Shown: positions 7,802 to 17,265, numbered from the stretch's first letter. The stretch is 64,000 nucleotides of DNA from Lentzea terrae (GCF_003265345.1 NZ_QFWW01000013.1:328332-392331), one strand, 5' to 3'. Notes: generated by a model from the letters alone, not told the origin. Numbers and translations are program-made.

Positions 7802-9232
7802 GTGAAGCGCAAAGCTGTCCTTGTCGTCATCGGAACCGTCCTCGCCGCCGCGGGTGTCGGAGCGATCAGCCTTGTTTCAGGCGGAAACTCCGCTCCGACG
7901 CCCGCCGCCATCGAGTCCGCTGCCTCAAGCGCGTCCGCAACGACGACCACGTCGTCCGCAGCGTCCACAACGCCAAGCGCGGAACGGAAAGCCGTGCAAG
8001 AAGCACGGTTTCCGTACCAGGACGGGACGCTGCCAGCGGACCCGGCCGCCGATCCCGGGCCGGATCCGGTGTTCGCCGCCGATCCCGATCTGCGCCGCGC
8101 CGACGGTTACAGCTACCAGCCCAGCAAACCCGGTGACCACCAACTGCCCGCGGGAACTCGCGCGTTCCAGTACGACGTCACCACCAACGCGCTCAAGACC
8201 CGCCTGGCCGAGCGCAAACCGGAACTGGCCAACGCGACCGGGATCGCGCTGTACCTCACCGGCGGCACCGCGCTCTCCGACGCCGACCTCGCCGCACTGC
8301 AAGGCGTGCACCGCGACCTCGGCCTGACCAAACTCACCCGGCTGCACGTCTACAACCTGCGCAGCATCCAGGGCGGGCGGGAGTGCACCCCCGCGTCCGG
8401 GCTGCCGTGCGCGGGTCAGCAGGCCCGCGGCGGCAAGTTCCCCTACCTGTGGCACAACGGCTGGTGGGACACCTGGGTCAGGCAGCTCGTCCTCGACGAC
8501 CTGGAAGCAGTGCCCGACGGCGCGTTCAGCAACCACAACTTCAGCGAGGTGAGCCTGCGCGGCGCCCGGTCGATCGGCGTCATGGCGTTCGGCCACGGCC
8601 CGTACGCCAAGCTCGGCACTCTGTACCTGCCCAGCGCCCGCACCATCGCCCACGACGCCTTCCGCCGCAACCAGTACCTGGTCAAGGTGAACCTGCCGGC
8701 CGCAGTCGAAATCGACGACTTCGCGTTCGACGACGCCTCCCGCCTGCAGTACTTCACCGCACCCCAACTGAAACGGCTCGGCCGCAACGCGTTGAACGAC
8801 AGCCATGAGCTGATCTCGGTCAACCTGCCCAAGCTGGAATACCTGGGCATCAACTGCTTCGACCTGAACGGCAAGCTGATCGGGCTGCGCCTGCCCTCCC
8901 TCGTCGAGTTGGACAAGAACGCGGTCACCGGCTTCGCGAACCTGCGCTGGGTCCACGCGCCCCGGCTGACCACGGTGTGGCACAACGCCATCACCAACAA
9001 CGCCAAGCTGACCACGGTCGTCGTGCCGAGCGTCACCCGGCTCGGACCGGGCGCACTGCGGGGCAACGCCGCGCTGACCGCGGTCCACCTGGGCGCGACA
9101 CCGCCGCGGCAGGAGGCCGACGTCTTCACCGCGAGCCCGAACGCGACGGTGTTCCACACCGGCGACCCTGCGGCGTGGGCGAACTTCAAGCCGTCCGGCG
9201 CCCCTGGGCTCCCAGTCCGTCTCAAGCCCTGA
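7802..9232 (+). CDS. Secreted BspA-type leucine-rich-repeat protein
   Basis: This 476-residue exported protein has a signal peptide (residues 1-30), a Thr/Ser/Ala-rich linker (about 30-62), and a C-terminal region (about 230-470) of BspA/LRR_5-type repeats in which NLPK, SLVELDKNAV and VPSVTRLGPGAL units recur about every 23 residues. Such repeats form extracellular binding surfaces. The GTG at 7802 has no Shine-Dalgarno sequence and follows a LacI-type palindrome by 5 bp, so the transcript may be leaderless or the true start may differ slightly. The shared operator motif suggests co-regulation with the arabinose-polymer hydrolases. BspA-type LRRs are not typical of glycan-degrading regulons, and no enzyme domain was recognised. 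Confidence 0.8.
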   Translation: MKRKAVLVVIGTVLAAAGVGAISLVSGGNSAPTPAAIESAASSASATTTTSSAASTTPSAERKAVQEARFPYQDGTLPADPAADPGPDPVFAADPDLRRADGYSYQPSKPGDHQLPAGTRAFQYDVTTNALKTRLAERKPELANATGIALYLTGGTALSDADLAALQGVHRDLGLTKLTRLHVYNLRSIQGGRECTPASGLPCAGQQARGGKFPYLWHNGWWDTWVRQLVLDDLEAVPDGAFSNHNFSEVSLRGARSIGVMAFGHGPYAKLGTLYLPSARTIAHDAFRRNQYLVKVNLPAAVEIDDFAFDDASRLQYFTAPQLKRLGRNALNDSHELISVNLPKLEYLGINCFDLNGKLIGLRLPSLVELDKNAVTGFANLRWVHAPRLTTVWHNAITNNAKLTTVVVPSVTRLGPGALRGNAALTAVHLGATPPRQEADVFTASPNATVFHTGDPAAWANFKPSGAPGLPVRLKP

Positions 9233-9254
9233 TCGCACATCTTTCGACTCTTGA

Positions 9255-9268
9255 TGTTAACGCGAACA
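9255..9268. promoter_or_regulatory. LacI-type operator upstream of the 36-residue ORF
   Basis: TGTTAACGCGAACA is a degenerate version of the TGTTAGCGCTAACA palindrome, with matching TGTT/AACA arms around a CG core. It lies 47 bp before the start of a small ORF. Confidence 0.45.
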
Positions 9269-9315
9269 ACACGCATACTTCCTGCGGCCCTGCAGCCACG
9301 CGAGGAGTCCGCAGC

Positions 9316-9426
9316 ATGAATGCCATCGAACTTCCCTGCCCGCGCAACAAGAGACGCGACCTGCGCAGAGTCATCACACAGCGGCACGGCAATTCGTCGA
9401 AGACCGCAGGCAGCTCCTTCGCGTAG
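9316..9426 (+). CDS. Small basic 36-residue ORF between two operators
   Basis: ATG 9316 has GAGGAG eight bases upstream and opens a 36-residue, Arg/Lys-rich reading frame (MNAIELPCPRNKRRDLRRVI at the start). It lies between two LacI-type palindromes (9255 and 9431). No family is recognised. It may be a real small protein, a leader peptide, or chance. The good ribosome site and the position of the operators are the only support. Confidence 0.4.
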   Translation: MNAIELPCPRNKRRDLRRVITQRHGNSSKTAGSSFA

Positions 9427-9430
9427 CAAA

Positions 9431-9444
9431 TGTTAGCGCTAACT
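9431..9444. promoter_or_regulatory. LacI-type operator upstream of GH43/GH127
   Basis: TGTTAGCGCTAACT is a near-perfect palindrome with one mismatch at the edge, 45 bp before the GH43 start. It matches the perfect palindrome before the GH62 gene. Confidence 0.75.
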
Positions 9445-9489
9445 CAAGCGCACCCTCTTTGCCCCGACCAATGAAGATCGGAGCACTTC

Positions 9490-10941
9490 ATGAACCGCAC
9501 ACTGTCGCGCACAGGTGCCGCCCTGCTCACGGCGTTGCTCCTGCTCGCTGCTCAACTCCTCGTCACGGTGAACCGGGCATCTGCCGCCGACCCGTTCACC
9601 GGCTACCTGATGGCGCACTTCACCGGTGAGACCGCGATCGGTGAGCAGATCTACCTCGCGCACAGCAAAGACGGCCTGCACTGGAACGACCTGAACCACG
9701 GCGCACCGGCCCTGCTGTCCACTGTGGGCACCAAGGGCGTGCGCGACCCCGCGATCGTCCGCTCCCCCAACGGTGACCGGTACTGGATCATCGCGACCGA
9801 CCTGCGCATCGCCAGCGGCACGTCGTGGAGCGACGCGGCCAACCGCGGCAGCACCTCGCTCGTCGTCTGGGAGTCCACGGACCTGGTCAACTGGTCCGCG
9901 CCGCGGCTGCTCAACGTGGCCGGCGCGATCTCCGGCGCGGGCGACGCGTGGGCGCCCGAGGCGATCTTCGACCCCGCCACGGGTGACTACGTCGTCTACT
10001 GGGCGACGAACGCGACCCTCAACGGCGTCAAGAAGCACCGCATCTACTCCGTGCGGACCCGTGACTTCCGCACGATCAGCGCACCTGCCCTCTACATCGA
10101 CCGGCCGGGCAACCAGGGCATCATCGACACCCAGATCGTGGAGTCGCCCACCAGCGTCGGCGGCTTCCGCTACTACCGCGCCTCCGCGGACGGGCACATC
10201 ACCATCGAGGGCAGCAACACGATTCTCGGCTCCTGGACCAGGATCGGCGACCTGTCCCACATGGGCATCTCCAACGGCGCCACCGGTGGCAACGTCGTCG
10301 AAGGTCCTATGTGGATGCCGTTCAACGGCCGCAACGAGTGGGCGCTCTGGCTGGACCAGTTCGCCACCGGCCGCGGCTACATGCCGATCACGTCGACGAA
10401 CCTGGGCAGCACCAACAACTTCCGCACGGTGTCGGACTACGCGCTCGGCAGCACCCGCAAGCGCCACGGCGGGATCATGAGCCTGACCGCCGCCGAGGAG
10501 AGCCGGGTGCTGGGCAAGTACGGCGTCACCAGGCCGACCAATCGCCTGCAGTCGTTCAACTTCCAGGACCGCTACGTCCGGCACGCAGACTTCGACGTGC
10601 GCATCGACCCGAACGTCAGCCCGCTGCAGGACTCCCAGTTCCGGCTCATGCCCGGACTCGCCGACTCCGGCGCCGTGTCGTTCCAGTCGGTGAACTACCC
10701 CGGCTACTACCTGCGGCACCAGAACTACGACTTCGTGCTCGCCCCGAACGACGGCAGCGCGCAGTTCCAGGCCGACGCGACCTTCCGCCAGGTCGCCGGG
10801 CTGGCGTCGTCGTCCTGGAGCTCTTTCCAGTCCTACAACCACCCCGACCGCTACCTGCGCCACTACGCGTACCAGTTGAGGCTCGACCAGATCACCACCG
10901 CGACCGCGCGCAGCGACGCCACGTTCCGCGTGACCAGCTGA
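9490..10941 (+). CDS. Secreted GH43-type arabinosidase with AbfB (CBM42) domain
   Basis: This 483-residue protein has a Sec signal peptide ending near ASA-AD, a five-bladed propeller catalytic domain of the GH43 type (about 35-340), and a C-terminal AbfB arabinose-binding domain (about 350-483; LQSFNFQDRYVRHADFDVRI, YPGYYLRHQNYDFVL, HPDRYLRHYAYQLRL). Family signatures include GVRDPAIVRSPNGDRYWII (pKa-modulating Asp) and WAPEAIFDPATGDYVVYW (acid Glu). It should release arabinose from arabinan or arabinoxylan outside the cell. ATG 9490 has GGAG six bases upstream. It is followed 29 bp later by a GH127 gene, so both probably form an operon under the operator at 9431. The exact linkage specificity cannot be read. 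Confidence 0.88.
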   Translation: MNRTLSRTGAALLTALLLLAAQLLVTVNRASAADPFTGYLMAHFTGETAIGEQIYLAHSKDGLHWNDLNHGAPALLSTVGTKGVRDPAIVRSPNGDRYWIIATDLRIASGTSWSDAANRGSTSLVVWESTDLVNWSAPRLLNVAGAISGAGDAWAPEAIFDPATGDYVVYWATNATLNGVKKHRIYSVRTRDFRTISAPALYIDRPGNQGIIDTQIVESPTSVGGFRYYRASADGHITIEGSNTILGSWTRIGDLSHMGISNGATGGNVVEGPMWMPFNGRNEWALWLDQFATGRGYMPITSTNLGSTNNFRTVSDYALGSTRKRHGGIMSLTAAEESRVLGKYGVTRPTNRLQSFNFQDRYVRHADFDVRIDPNVSPLQDSQFRLMPGLADSGAVSFQSVNYPGYYLRHQNYDFVLAPNDGSAQFQADATFRQVAGLASSSWSSFQSYNHPDRYLRHYAYQLRLDQITTATARSDATFRVTS

Positions 10942-10970
10942 TCACCTGCGAGATTCGACAGGGAGCACCC

Positions 10971-13712
10971 ATGTCCTCCTCCACACCGTTCAACCGCCGC
11001 AGGTTGCTGCAGGCGGCCGGGGTCGCCGCCGTCGCGACCGCCGTCCCCGCCGGGGTCCCGGAGCTGGCCCCGGCCGCCGACGCCGCGGTCGTGCCGCCGG
11101 TCCGTCCCGACATCGGCGTCTCGGCGTTCGAGTTCGACCTCGGGCAGGTCCGGCTGTCGTCCGGCCGTTGGCTGGACAACCAGAACCGCACCTTGTCCTA
11201 CCTCCGGTTCGTCGACGTCGACCGGCTGCTCTACAACTTCCGGGCGAACCACCGCCTGTCGACGGGTGGTGCCGCACCGCTCGGCGGGTGGGAGGCACCG
11301 GACTTCCCGTTCCGCACGCACAGCCAGGGACACTTCCTGAGCGCGTGGGCGCAGGCGTGGGCGGTGCTGGGCGACACCACGTCCAGAGACCGGGCGAACT
11401 ACATGGTCGCCGAGTTGGCCAAGTGCCAGGCCAACAACGCGACGGCCAGGTTCAACACCGGTTACCTGTCGGGGTTCCCCGAGTCCGACTTCGACGCGAT
11501 GGAAGCCGGTTCGCCCAAGTCCGTCTCGTACTACTCGCTCCACAAGACCCTGCAGGGTCTGCTGGACGTCTGGCGGTACCTGGGCAGCACCCAGGCGCGG
11601 GACGTGCTGCTGCGCTTCGCCGGCTGGGTGGACTGGCGGACGGGCCGGTTGAGCACCGCCCAGATGCAGGCCGTCCTCCAGACGGAGTTCGGCGGCATGA
11701 ACGCCGTGCTCGCCGACCTGTACCAGCAGACGGGAGACTCCCGGTGGCTGGTGACGGCGCAACGGTTCGACCACGCCGTCGTGTTCGATCCGCTGGCGTC
11801 CAATCAGGACCGGTTGAACGGCCTGCACGCCAACACCCAGGTGCCGAAGTGGATCGGCGCTGCCCGCGAGTACAAGGCGACCGGCACCACCCGCTACCGC
11901 ACCATCGCGTCCAATGCGTGGGACATCACCGTGGGCGCGCACACCTACGTGATCGGCGGCAACAGCCAGGCCGAACACTTCCGCGCGCCCAACGCCATCG
12001 CCGCCTACCTCAACACCGACACGGCCGAGGCGTGCAACACCTACAACATGCTCAGGCTGACCCGCGAGCTGTGGCAGCTCGACCCCAACCGCGCCTCGTA
12101 CTTCGACTACTACGAACGCGCCCTGCTCAACCACCTGATCGGGCAGCAGAACACGGCCGACCCGCACGGGCACATCTGCTACTTCACCGGCCTCAACCCC
12201 GGCCACCGCCGCGGCAACACCGGACCTGCCTGGGGCGGCGGCAACTGGAGCACCGACTACGGCACGTTCTGGTGCTGCCAGGGCACCGCGCTGGAGACCA
12301 ACACCAAGCTCGCCGACTCGATCTACTTCCACAACGGCACCACGCTCACGGTGAACCTCTACGCGCCGTCGACGCTGAACTGGTCGGAGCGCGGCATCAC
12401 CGTCACCCAGACCACGACCTACCCGGCATCGGACACCACCACCCTGACCGTGACGGGCAACGTCAGCGGGTCGTGGACCATGCGCCTGCGCATCCCCGCC
12501 TGGACGAGCAACGCGACGATCAACGTCAACGGCGTCGCCCAGAACGTCACCGCCACCCCCGGCAGCTACGCGAGCGTGACCCGGTCCTGGACCTCCGGCG
12601 ACGTGGTCACGCTGCGCCTGCCCATGCGGGTGATCATGGTGCCGGCAAACGACAACCCTGCGGTCGCCGCGATCACCTACGGCCCGACGGTGCTGTCCGG
12701 CAACTACGGCGACAGGACCCTCAGCGCGCTCCCGTCGCTCAACCCCGACTCCATCACCCGCACCAGTTCCTCGGCGCTGGCCTTCACCGCGACCGCGGAC
12801 GGCGCGACGGTCAACCTCGGGCCGTTCTACGACGCCCACGGCCACAACTACACCGTCTACTGGAACGTCGGCGGTGCCACCGGCTCGGGCTACCGGCTGT
12901 TCAACGCCGCCAGCGGCATGGTGCTCGGCATCCGGGACATGTCCAAAGCGGACGGCGGGCTGGCGCTGCAGTGGGGTGACACCGGGACGGCGGACCACAA
13001 CTGGCAACTGGTCGCCGACGGCACCGCGGTCCGGCTGCGCAACCTCAACAGCAACAAGGTCCTGGGCGTGGAGAACATGTCCACGGCCGACAACGCCCGC
13101 GTGCTGCAGTGGGCGGACACCGGCACCGCCGACCACCGCTGGACGATCGTCGACAACGGCGACGGCACGCACAAGATCCGCAACGCCAACAGCGCCAAGC
13201 TGCTGGGCATCCTCAACGGCTCGACCGCCCAGGGCGCACAGGCGGTCCAGGACGCGGACAACGCCAGCACGGACAACAACTGGCGGTTCGTACCGACCGG
13301 TGCCCGGCGCGTCCAGAACCTGGCCAGCGGCCTCGTCCTCGGCGTGCAGGACATGTCCACAGCGGACGGTGGCCTGGCGATCCAGTGGGACGACAACGGC
13401 ACCGCCGACCACCTGTGGACCGCCGTGCTCGACCCCGACGGGTACTTCCGCCTGCGCAACAGCAACAGCGGCAAGGTCCTCGGCGTGGAAGGCGCCGCCA
13501 CCGGCAACGGCGCCCGCGTCCTGCAATGGGCGGACAACGGCACCGCCGACCACAAGTGGCGCCTGCGGTACGGAGCGAACGGCTACTTCCGCATCCAGTG
13601 CGCCAACGGCGGCCGGGTGCTCGCGATCAACAACGGCTCCAGCTCGCGGGGCGCGCAAGTGGTCATCTGGGACGACAACGGCACCAACGACCACCTCTGG
13701 CGCTTCATCTGA
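10971..13712 (+). CDS. Secreted GH127 beta-L-arabinofuranosidase with ricin-type lectin repeats
   Basis: This 913-residue protein has a Tat-like signal (FNRRRLLQAAG), a GH127/DUF1680 catalytic domain (about 45-620) and two ricin B-type beta-trefoil lectin regions (about 640-913), with repeated SNKVLGVENMSTADNARVLQ and QWADNGTADHKW units. The zinc/nucleophile cysteines of GH127 are present: the E-x-C in TAEACNTYNML and the Cys pair in GTFWCCQGTALE. GH127 enzymes split beta-L-arabinofuranosyl linkages, for example in plant hydroxyproline-rich glycoproteins. ATG 10971 has GGGAG at good spacing; the upstream open frame is not coding. It shares an operon with GH43. The lectin repeats would hold it on polysaccharide. 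Confidence 0.92.
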   Translation: MSSSTPFNRRRLLQAAGVAAVATAVPAGVPELAPAADAAVVPPVRPDIGVSAFEFDLGQVRLSSGRWLDNQNRTLSYLRFVDVDRLLYNFRANHRLSTGGAAPLGGWEAPDFPFRTHSQGHFLSAWAQAWAVLGDTTSRDRANYMVAELAKCQANNATARFNTGYLSGFPESDFDAMEAGSPKSVSYYSLHKTLQGLLDVWRYLGSTQARDVLLRFAGWVDWRTGRLSTAQMQAVLQTEFGGMNAVLADLYQQTGDSRWLVTAQRFDHAVVFDPLASNQDRLNGLHANTQVPKWIGAAREYKATGTTRYRTIASNAWDITVGAHTYVIGGNSQAEHFRAPNAIAAYLNTDTAEACNTYNMLRLTRELWQLDPNRASYFDYYERALLNHLIGQQNTADPHGHICYFTGLNPGHRRGNTGPAWGGGNWSTDYGTFWCCQGTALETNTKLADSIYFHNGTTLTVNLYAPSTLNWSERGITVTQTTTYPASDTTTLTVTGNVSGSWTMRLRIPAWTSNATINVNGVAQNVTATPGSYASVTRSWTSGDVVTLRLPMRVIMVPANDNPAVAAITYGPTVLSGNYGDRTLSALPSLNPDSITRTSSSALAFTATADGATVNLGPFYDAHGHNYTVYWNVGGATGSGYRLFNAASGMVLGIRDMSKADGGLALQWGDTGTADHNWQLVADGTAVRLRNLNSNKVLGVENMSTADNARVLQWADTGTADHRWTIVDNGDGTHKIRNANSAKLLGILNGSTAQGAQAVQDADNASTDNNWRFVPTGARRVQNLASGLVLGVQDMSTADGGLAIQWDDNGTADHLWTAVLDPDGYFRLRNSNSGKVLGVEGAATGNGARVLQWADNGTADHKWRLRYGANGYFRIQCANGGRVLAINNGSSSRGAQVVIWDDNGTNDHLWRFI

Positions 13713-13718
13713 CCGAGG

Positions 13719-14630
13719 TCAGGCCTTGGTCTGGTACTCGCGGGCGACGTCGACCAGGAGTTGGTGCATGGCGAGTTCTGCTGGTGCGCGCAGCCGGTCC
13801 TGGCGGTGCGCCAGCAGAACTCGCCGGGCCGGCACGTCGGTGCCGAGGGCGAGCACGCGGACGTCCGGGATCGGGTTGCGCACCGCGGTCCTGGGCGCGA
13901 GTGCGACCCCGAGCCCGACGCTGACCATGGCCTGCGCCTCCTGGTAGTCGTTGGCCTCGAACGCGATCTTCGGGGTGAACCCGGCCGCGCGGCAGCTGCG
14001 TTCGAGCACCTCGGCCACCGGGTGGTCGTGCGCGCGCACGATCCAGTCCTCGTCGGCGAGCTCGGACATGGTGGTGAACCGCTTGCGGGCGAGGCGGTGG
14101 TCGGCGGCGACGACGAGCACGGTCGGATCGTCCAGCAGCGGGGTCAGCGAGATGTCGGGCACGTCGACGCGGTTCCACGCGTAGTCCCACAGCAGCGCGA
14201 TGCCGACCGTGCCGTTCTCCAGCAGTTCGACGAGCTCGTCGAACCGGGTGCTGCGCACGTCCAGGCGCAGGTCGGGGTACTGGCGGCGGAACCGGCTGAC
14301 GACCAGCGGCAGCAGGGCGCTCGCGACGGTCGGGAACACCCCCACCGCGATGGTGCCCCTGCGCAGTCCCGCGAGCTCGGCGAGGTCGGCCTCGGCTGCG
14401 CTGAGCCGGCGCAGAACGTGGCGAGCGTGACCTGCCAACAGGGCACCCGCCTCGGTGGGGCGCACTCCCCTGGCCTGCCGGTGCAGCAACGGTTGCCCGG
14501 CCTCCACTTCGAGCCGCCGCAGCTGCTGCGAGACCGCGGACGGCGTGTAGCCGAGCTGCTCCGCGGCGGCGGTCATCGAACCCGTGTCCACCACGGCCGC
14601 GAGCAGCGCCAGGCGCCGCACGTCCAACAT
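13719..14630 (-). CDS. LysR-family transcriptional regulator
   Basis: This 303-residue regulator has a classic LysR helix-turn-helix (residues 1-60, AAAEQLGYTPSAVSQQLRRLE) and a co-inducer domain starting with GTIAVGVFPTVASALLPLV. ATG 14630 has GGAG five bases upstream. It is divergent from the PrpF-like gene, so by LysR convention it should control the PrpF/MatC cassette in response to an organic acid. It converges with the GH127 gene with a 6-bp gap and no visible terminator. Confidence 0.93.
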   Translation of the reverse strand: MLDVRRLALLAAVVDTGSMTAAAEQLGYTPSAVSQQLRRLEVEAGQPLLHRQARGVRPTEAGALLAGHARHVLRRLSAAEADLAELAGLRRGTIAVGVFPTVASALLPLVVSRFRRQYPDLRLDVRSTRFDELVELLENGTVGIALLWDYAWNRVDVPDISLTPLLDDPTVLVVAADHRLARKRFTTMSELADEDWIVRAHDHPVAEVLERSCRAAGFTPKIAFEANDYQEAQAMVSVGLGVALAPRTAVRNPIPDVRVLALGTDVPARRVLLAHRQDRLRAPAELAMHQLLVDVAREYQTKA

Positions 14631-14682
14631 GGTCGCTCCTCGAAAAAGTCCACTGCGCTCAGTTCACTGCTTGATGACTTCC

Positions 14683-14725
14683 GTGCAGCTTAGCTTCAGG
14701 CTGCTGTCTTCCACTTCAGCTGCAC
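14683..14725. promoter_or_regulatory. Inverted repeat in the LysR/PrpF divergent promoter
   Basis: GTGCAGCT (14683-14690) and AGCTGCAC (14718-14725) form an 8-bp inverted repeat with a 27-bp spacer, between the divergent LysR and PrpF-like genes. It may contribute to the LysR binding region, but the spacing is longer than in a usual single T-N11-A box. Confidence 0.35.
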
Positions 14726-14846
14726 TTACGTTCAATCTGCCCACTGATCAGGCCCACAACGGCTTCGCTGAGCGTGAAGCGTTACTTCATAGGCATGCAG
14801 ATTCTCGTGATTGTGTTCAACCTCGACGAGAGTCACGGTTGCCGCC

Positions 14847-15953
14847 ATGCGAGAGATATCGGCGACGTGGATGCGCGGTGGCACCAGCAAGTGCTGGGTG
14901 TTCGAGCGCGATGTGCTCACGGTGCCCGGCCGCAGCGTCGACGACGTGCTGCTGCGGCTGTACGGCAGCCCGGACCCGCGCCAGGTCGACGGCGTCGGCG
15001 GGGCGACCTCCACCACCAGCAAGGCCGTCGTGCTCGCCAGGAGCGATCGGCCGGGCGTCGACGTCGAGTACACGTTCGCCCAGATCGGCATCGCCGAGGG
15101 GCGGGTGGACTGGACGAGCAACTGCGGCAACTGTTCGGCGGTCGTCGGGCCGTACGCGCTGCGGCGCGGCTGGGTGGTGCCGACCGGCGACGTGACCACC
15201 GTGCGGATCAACAACACCAACACCGGTCAGCTGATCGTCGTCGACGTGCCGACCCCTTCCGGCCAGGTGACCGAACAGGGCGCGGACCGCATTCCCGGTG
15301 TGGTTCAGCCAGGGCTCGGAGTGCAGCTGTGGTTCGTCGATCCGGCGGGCCGCACGACCGGGGCGTTGCTGCCCACCGGCAACGCCGTCGACCTGGTGGA
15401 CGGGGTGCGCGTCACGCTGCTCGACGCCGGGGCACCCGTTGTCCTCGTCCCCGCCGACGAGGTCGGCGTGGACGGCGAGGCCACTCCGGCCGCACTCGAC
15501 GCCCAGGAAGAGCTGCTGGGCCGGCTCGACCGCATCCGCCGCATCGCCGCAGTCCGCATGGGTCTCGCCGCCGATCCCGCCGCAGCCGCACGGGCCACCC
15601 CGAAACTCGCCCTCGTCAGCGCCGGCCGGCCAGGGCGTTCGGACGTGACGGTGCGGATGTTGTCCATGGGACGAACGCATCCCGCGCTGGCCATCACCGG
15701 CGGCGTCGCGCTCACCGCCGCCGCTCACACGGCGGGTACGGTCCTGTCCGACTTCACCGTCGGCGAGCAGGAGGTGCTGCGCCTGGACACTCCGGCCGGC
15801 GTCGTGACCACCCGCGCGGGCACTCGCGACGGACTGCTCGCGATCGGGGTCACCCGGACCACGCGGCGCATCGGCGACGCGACCCTCGTGCTCCCCGACG
15901 ACGAGCCGTTGGAGCCCACCCTCCCGGCACTGGCCGCCGCCTCGGCCTCCTGA
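14847..15953 (+). CDS. PrpF-family isomerase (methylaconitate / oxalomesaconate tautomerase-like)
   Basis: This 368-residue protein belongs to the PrpF family of cofactor-free allylic isomerases with a diaminopimelate-epimerase-like fold. It begins with the family signature RGGTSK and carries the SNCGNCSAVVGPYAL motif with the catalytic Cys region; DGVGGATSTTSKAVV supplies the conserved Lys region. Known members isomerise aconitate, methylaconitate or 4-oxalomesaconate. I chose ATG 14847 because it matches the family N terminus, though its ribosome site is weak. It is followed 28 bp later by a MatC-type carrier and is divergent from LysR, so a regulated uptake-and-isomerisation cassette for a di- or tricarboxylate is likely. 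The substrate is not determined. Confidence 0.88.
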   Translation: MREISATWMRGGTSKCWVFERDVLTVPGRSVDDVLLRLYGSPDPRQVDGVGGATSTTSKAVVLARSDRPGVDVEYTFAQIGIAEGRVDWTSNCGNCSAVVGPYALRRGWVVPTGDVTTVRINNTNTGQLIVVDVPTPSGQVTEQGADRIPGVVQPGLGVQLWFVDPAGRTTGALLPTGNAVDLVDGVRVTLLDAGAPVVLVPADEVGVDGEATPAALDAQEELLGRLDRIRRIAAVRMGLAADPAAAARATPKLALVSAGRPGRSDVTVRMLSMGRTHPALAITGGVALTAAAHTAGTVLSDFTVGEQEVLRLDTPAGVVTTRAGTRDGLLAIGVTRTTRRIGDATLVLPDDEPLEPTLPALAAASAS

Positions 15954-15981
15954 TCCGGCCGAACGACCACAAAGGACAATG

Positions 15982-17265
15982 ATGTCTGCACAGCTGATCG
16001 CGATCCTGGTTCTGGGCGGCATGTTCGTCGTCGCCACGGTGCTGCCCATCAACATCGGGATCCTCGCGTTGGTCGCGTCCTTCGTCGTCGGCACGTTCGT
16101 GTTCGGCCTGGAGGACAAGGAGATCTTCGAGGGATTCCCGGTCTCGCTGTTCATCACCGTCGTCGGAGTCACCTACCTGTTCTCCGTCGCCAAGCAGAAC
16201 GGCACGATCGACCTGTTGGTGCAGGGCGGAATCCGGCTCGTGCGAGGTCGCGCGATCCTGGTCCCGTGGGTCCTGTTCGCCGTCGCGGCCACGCTGACCG
16301 CGTTGGGCACCTTCACCCCGGCGGCGGTCGCGCTGCTGGTGCCGATCGGGATGAGCTTCGCCTTCACCTACCGGATCAGCCCGCTGATGATCGGCATGAT
16401 GGTGATCTGCGGCGCCCACGCCGGGGCGTTCTCCCCGATGGCGGTGTCCGGCGCGCTCGTGTACGGCATCGTGGCGAAGTCCGGTCTGACGATCTCGCAC
16501 GCCGCGTTGTTCTTCGCCAGCATGGGATTCAACCTGCTGCTCGCCGCCGGCACGTACGTGTTGCTCCGCCGTCGTGGCGAGGAGAGCTTCGTCGAGCAGC
16601 CGGACGACACCGCGGGTGATGACGTGCCGACCGGCGGCGGTGTCGCCACCGCGGTCAAGCCGAAGACGGTCACCTGGCACCAGCGCGCCACGCTCGCGGC
16701 GCTGGTCGTGCTCGTGGTCGGCGCACTTGCCTTCCACCTGCAGATCGGCTTCCTCGCGCTCGCCGCGGGTGCCGTGCTCGCCCTGCTCGACCGCGAGAAC
16801 CTCGGCAAGGCCGTCGAGGGCATCAGCTGGCCGACGATCCTCCTGGTCGCGGGCATGGTCACCTACGTGGGAGTGCTGGAGCACTCCGGCACCATCGACT
16901 GGGTCGCGAACGGCGCGGTCGGGCTGGGAGCTCCGTTGCTGGTGGCGCTCGTGCTGTGCGTCATCGTCGGTGTCACGTCGGCGTTCGCCTCGTCGACTGC
17001 GATTCTCACCGCGACCATCCCGATGGCGATCCCGTTGCTGCTCACGGATTCCCTGCCAGTCGTGGGGGTCGTCGCCGCCATGGCCATCTCTACCACGATC
17101 GTGGACGTCTCACCGTTCTCCACCAACGGCGCACTGGTCCTCGCCAATGCGCGCGGCGTCGACCGGAACCGCTTCTACCGGCAGGTCATCTCCTACACCT
17201 GTGTCATCGTCGCCCTCGGTCCGATCGCGGCTTGGGCGGTGCTCGTCCTGCCTGGCTCGTTCTGA
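15982..17265 (+). CDS. MatC-type / SLC13-like dicarboxylate carrier
   Basis: This 427-residue membrane protein has 11-12 predicted helices. The N-terminal half has the MatC N-terminal layout (LPINIGILALVASFVVGT, then ALGTFTPAAVALLVPIGMSF), and the C-terminal half has the ion-transporter motif SAFASSTAILTATIPMAIPL. Such carriers import malonate or other dicarboxylates. Two adjacent ATGs occur; the second (15982) has AAAGGA at better spacing. It probably forms an operon with the PrpF-like gene. A strong hairpin follows the stop codon. Confidence 0.85.
   Translation: MSAQLIAILVLGGMFVVATVLPINIGILALVASFVVGTFVFGLEDKEIFEGFPVSLFITVVGVTYLFSVAKQNGTIDLLVQGGIRLVRGRAILVPWVLFAVAATLTALGTFTPAAVALLVPIGMSFAFTYRISPLMIGMMVICGAHAGAFSPMAVSGALVYGIVAKSGLTISHAALFFASMGFNLLLAAGTYVLLRRRGEESFVEQPDDTAGDDVPTGGGVATAVKPKTVTWHQRATLAALVVLVVGALAFHLQIGFLALAAGAVLALLDRENLGKAVEGISWPTILLVAGMVTYVGVLEHSGTIDWVANGAVGLGAPLLVALVLCVIVGVTSAFASSTAILTATIPMAIPLLLTDSLPVVGVVAAMAISTTIVDVSPFSTNGALVLANARGVDRNRFYRQVISYTCVIVALGPIAAWAVLVLPGSF

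Noticed and set aside
9233..9315. Search for tRNA or riboswitch-like structure in the short gaps around the arabinan genes.
   Set aside because: No cloverleaf or known aptamer pattern was recognised; the gaps contain only the operator-like palindromes.
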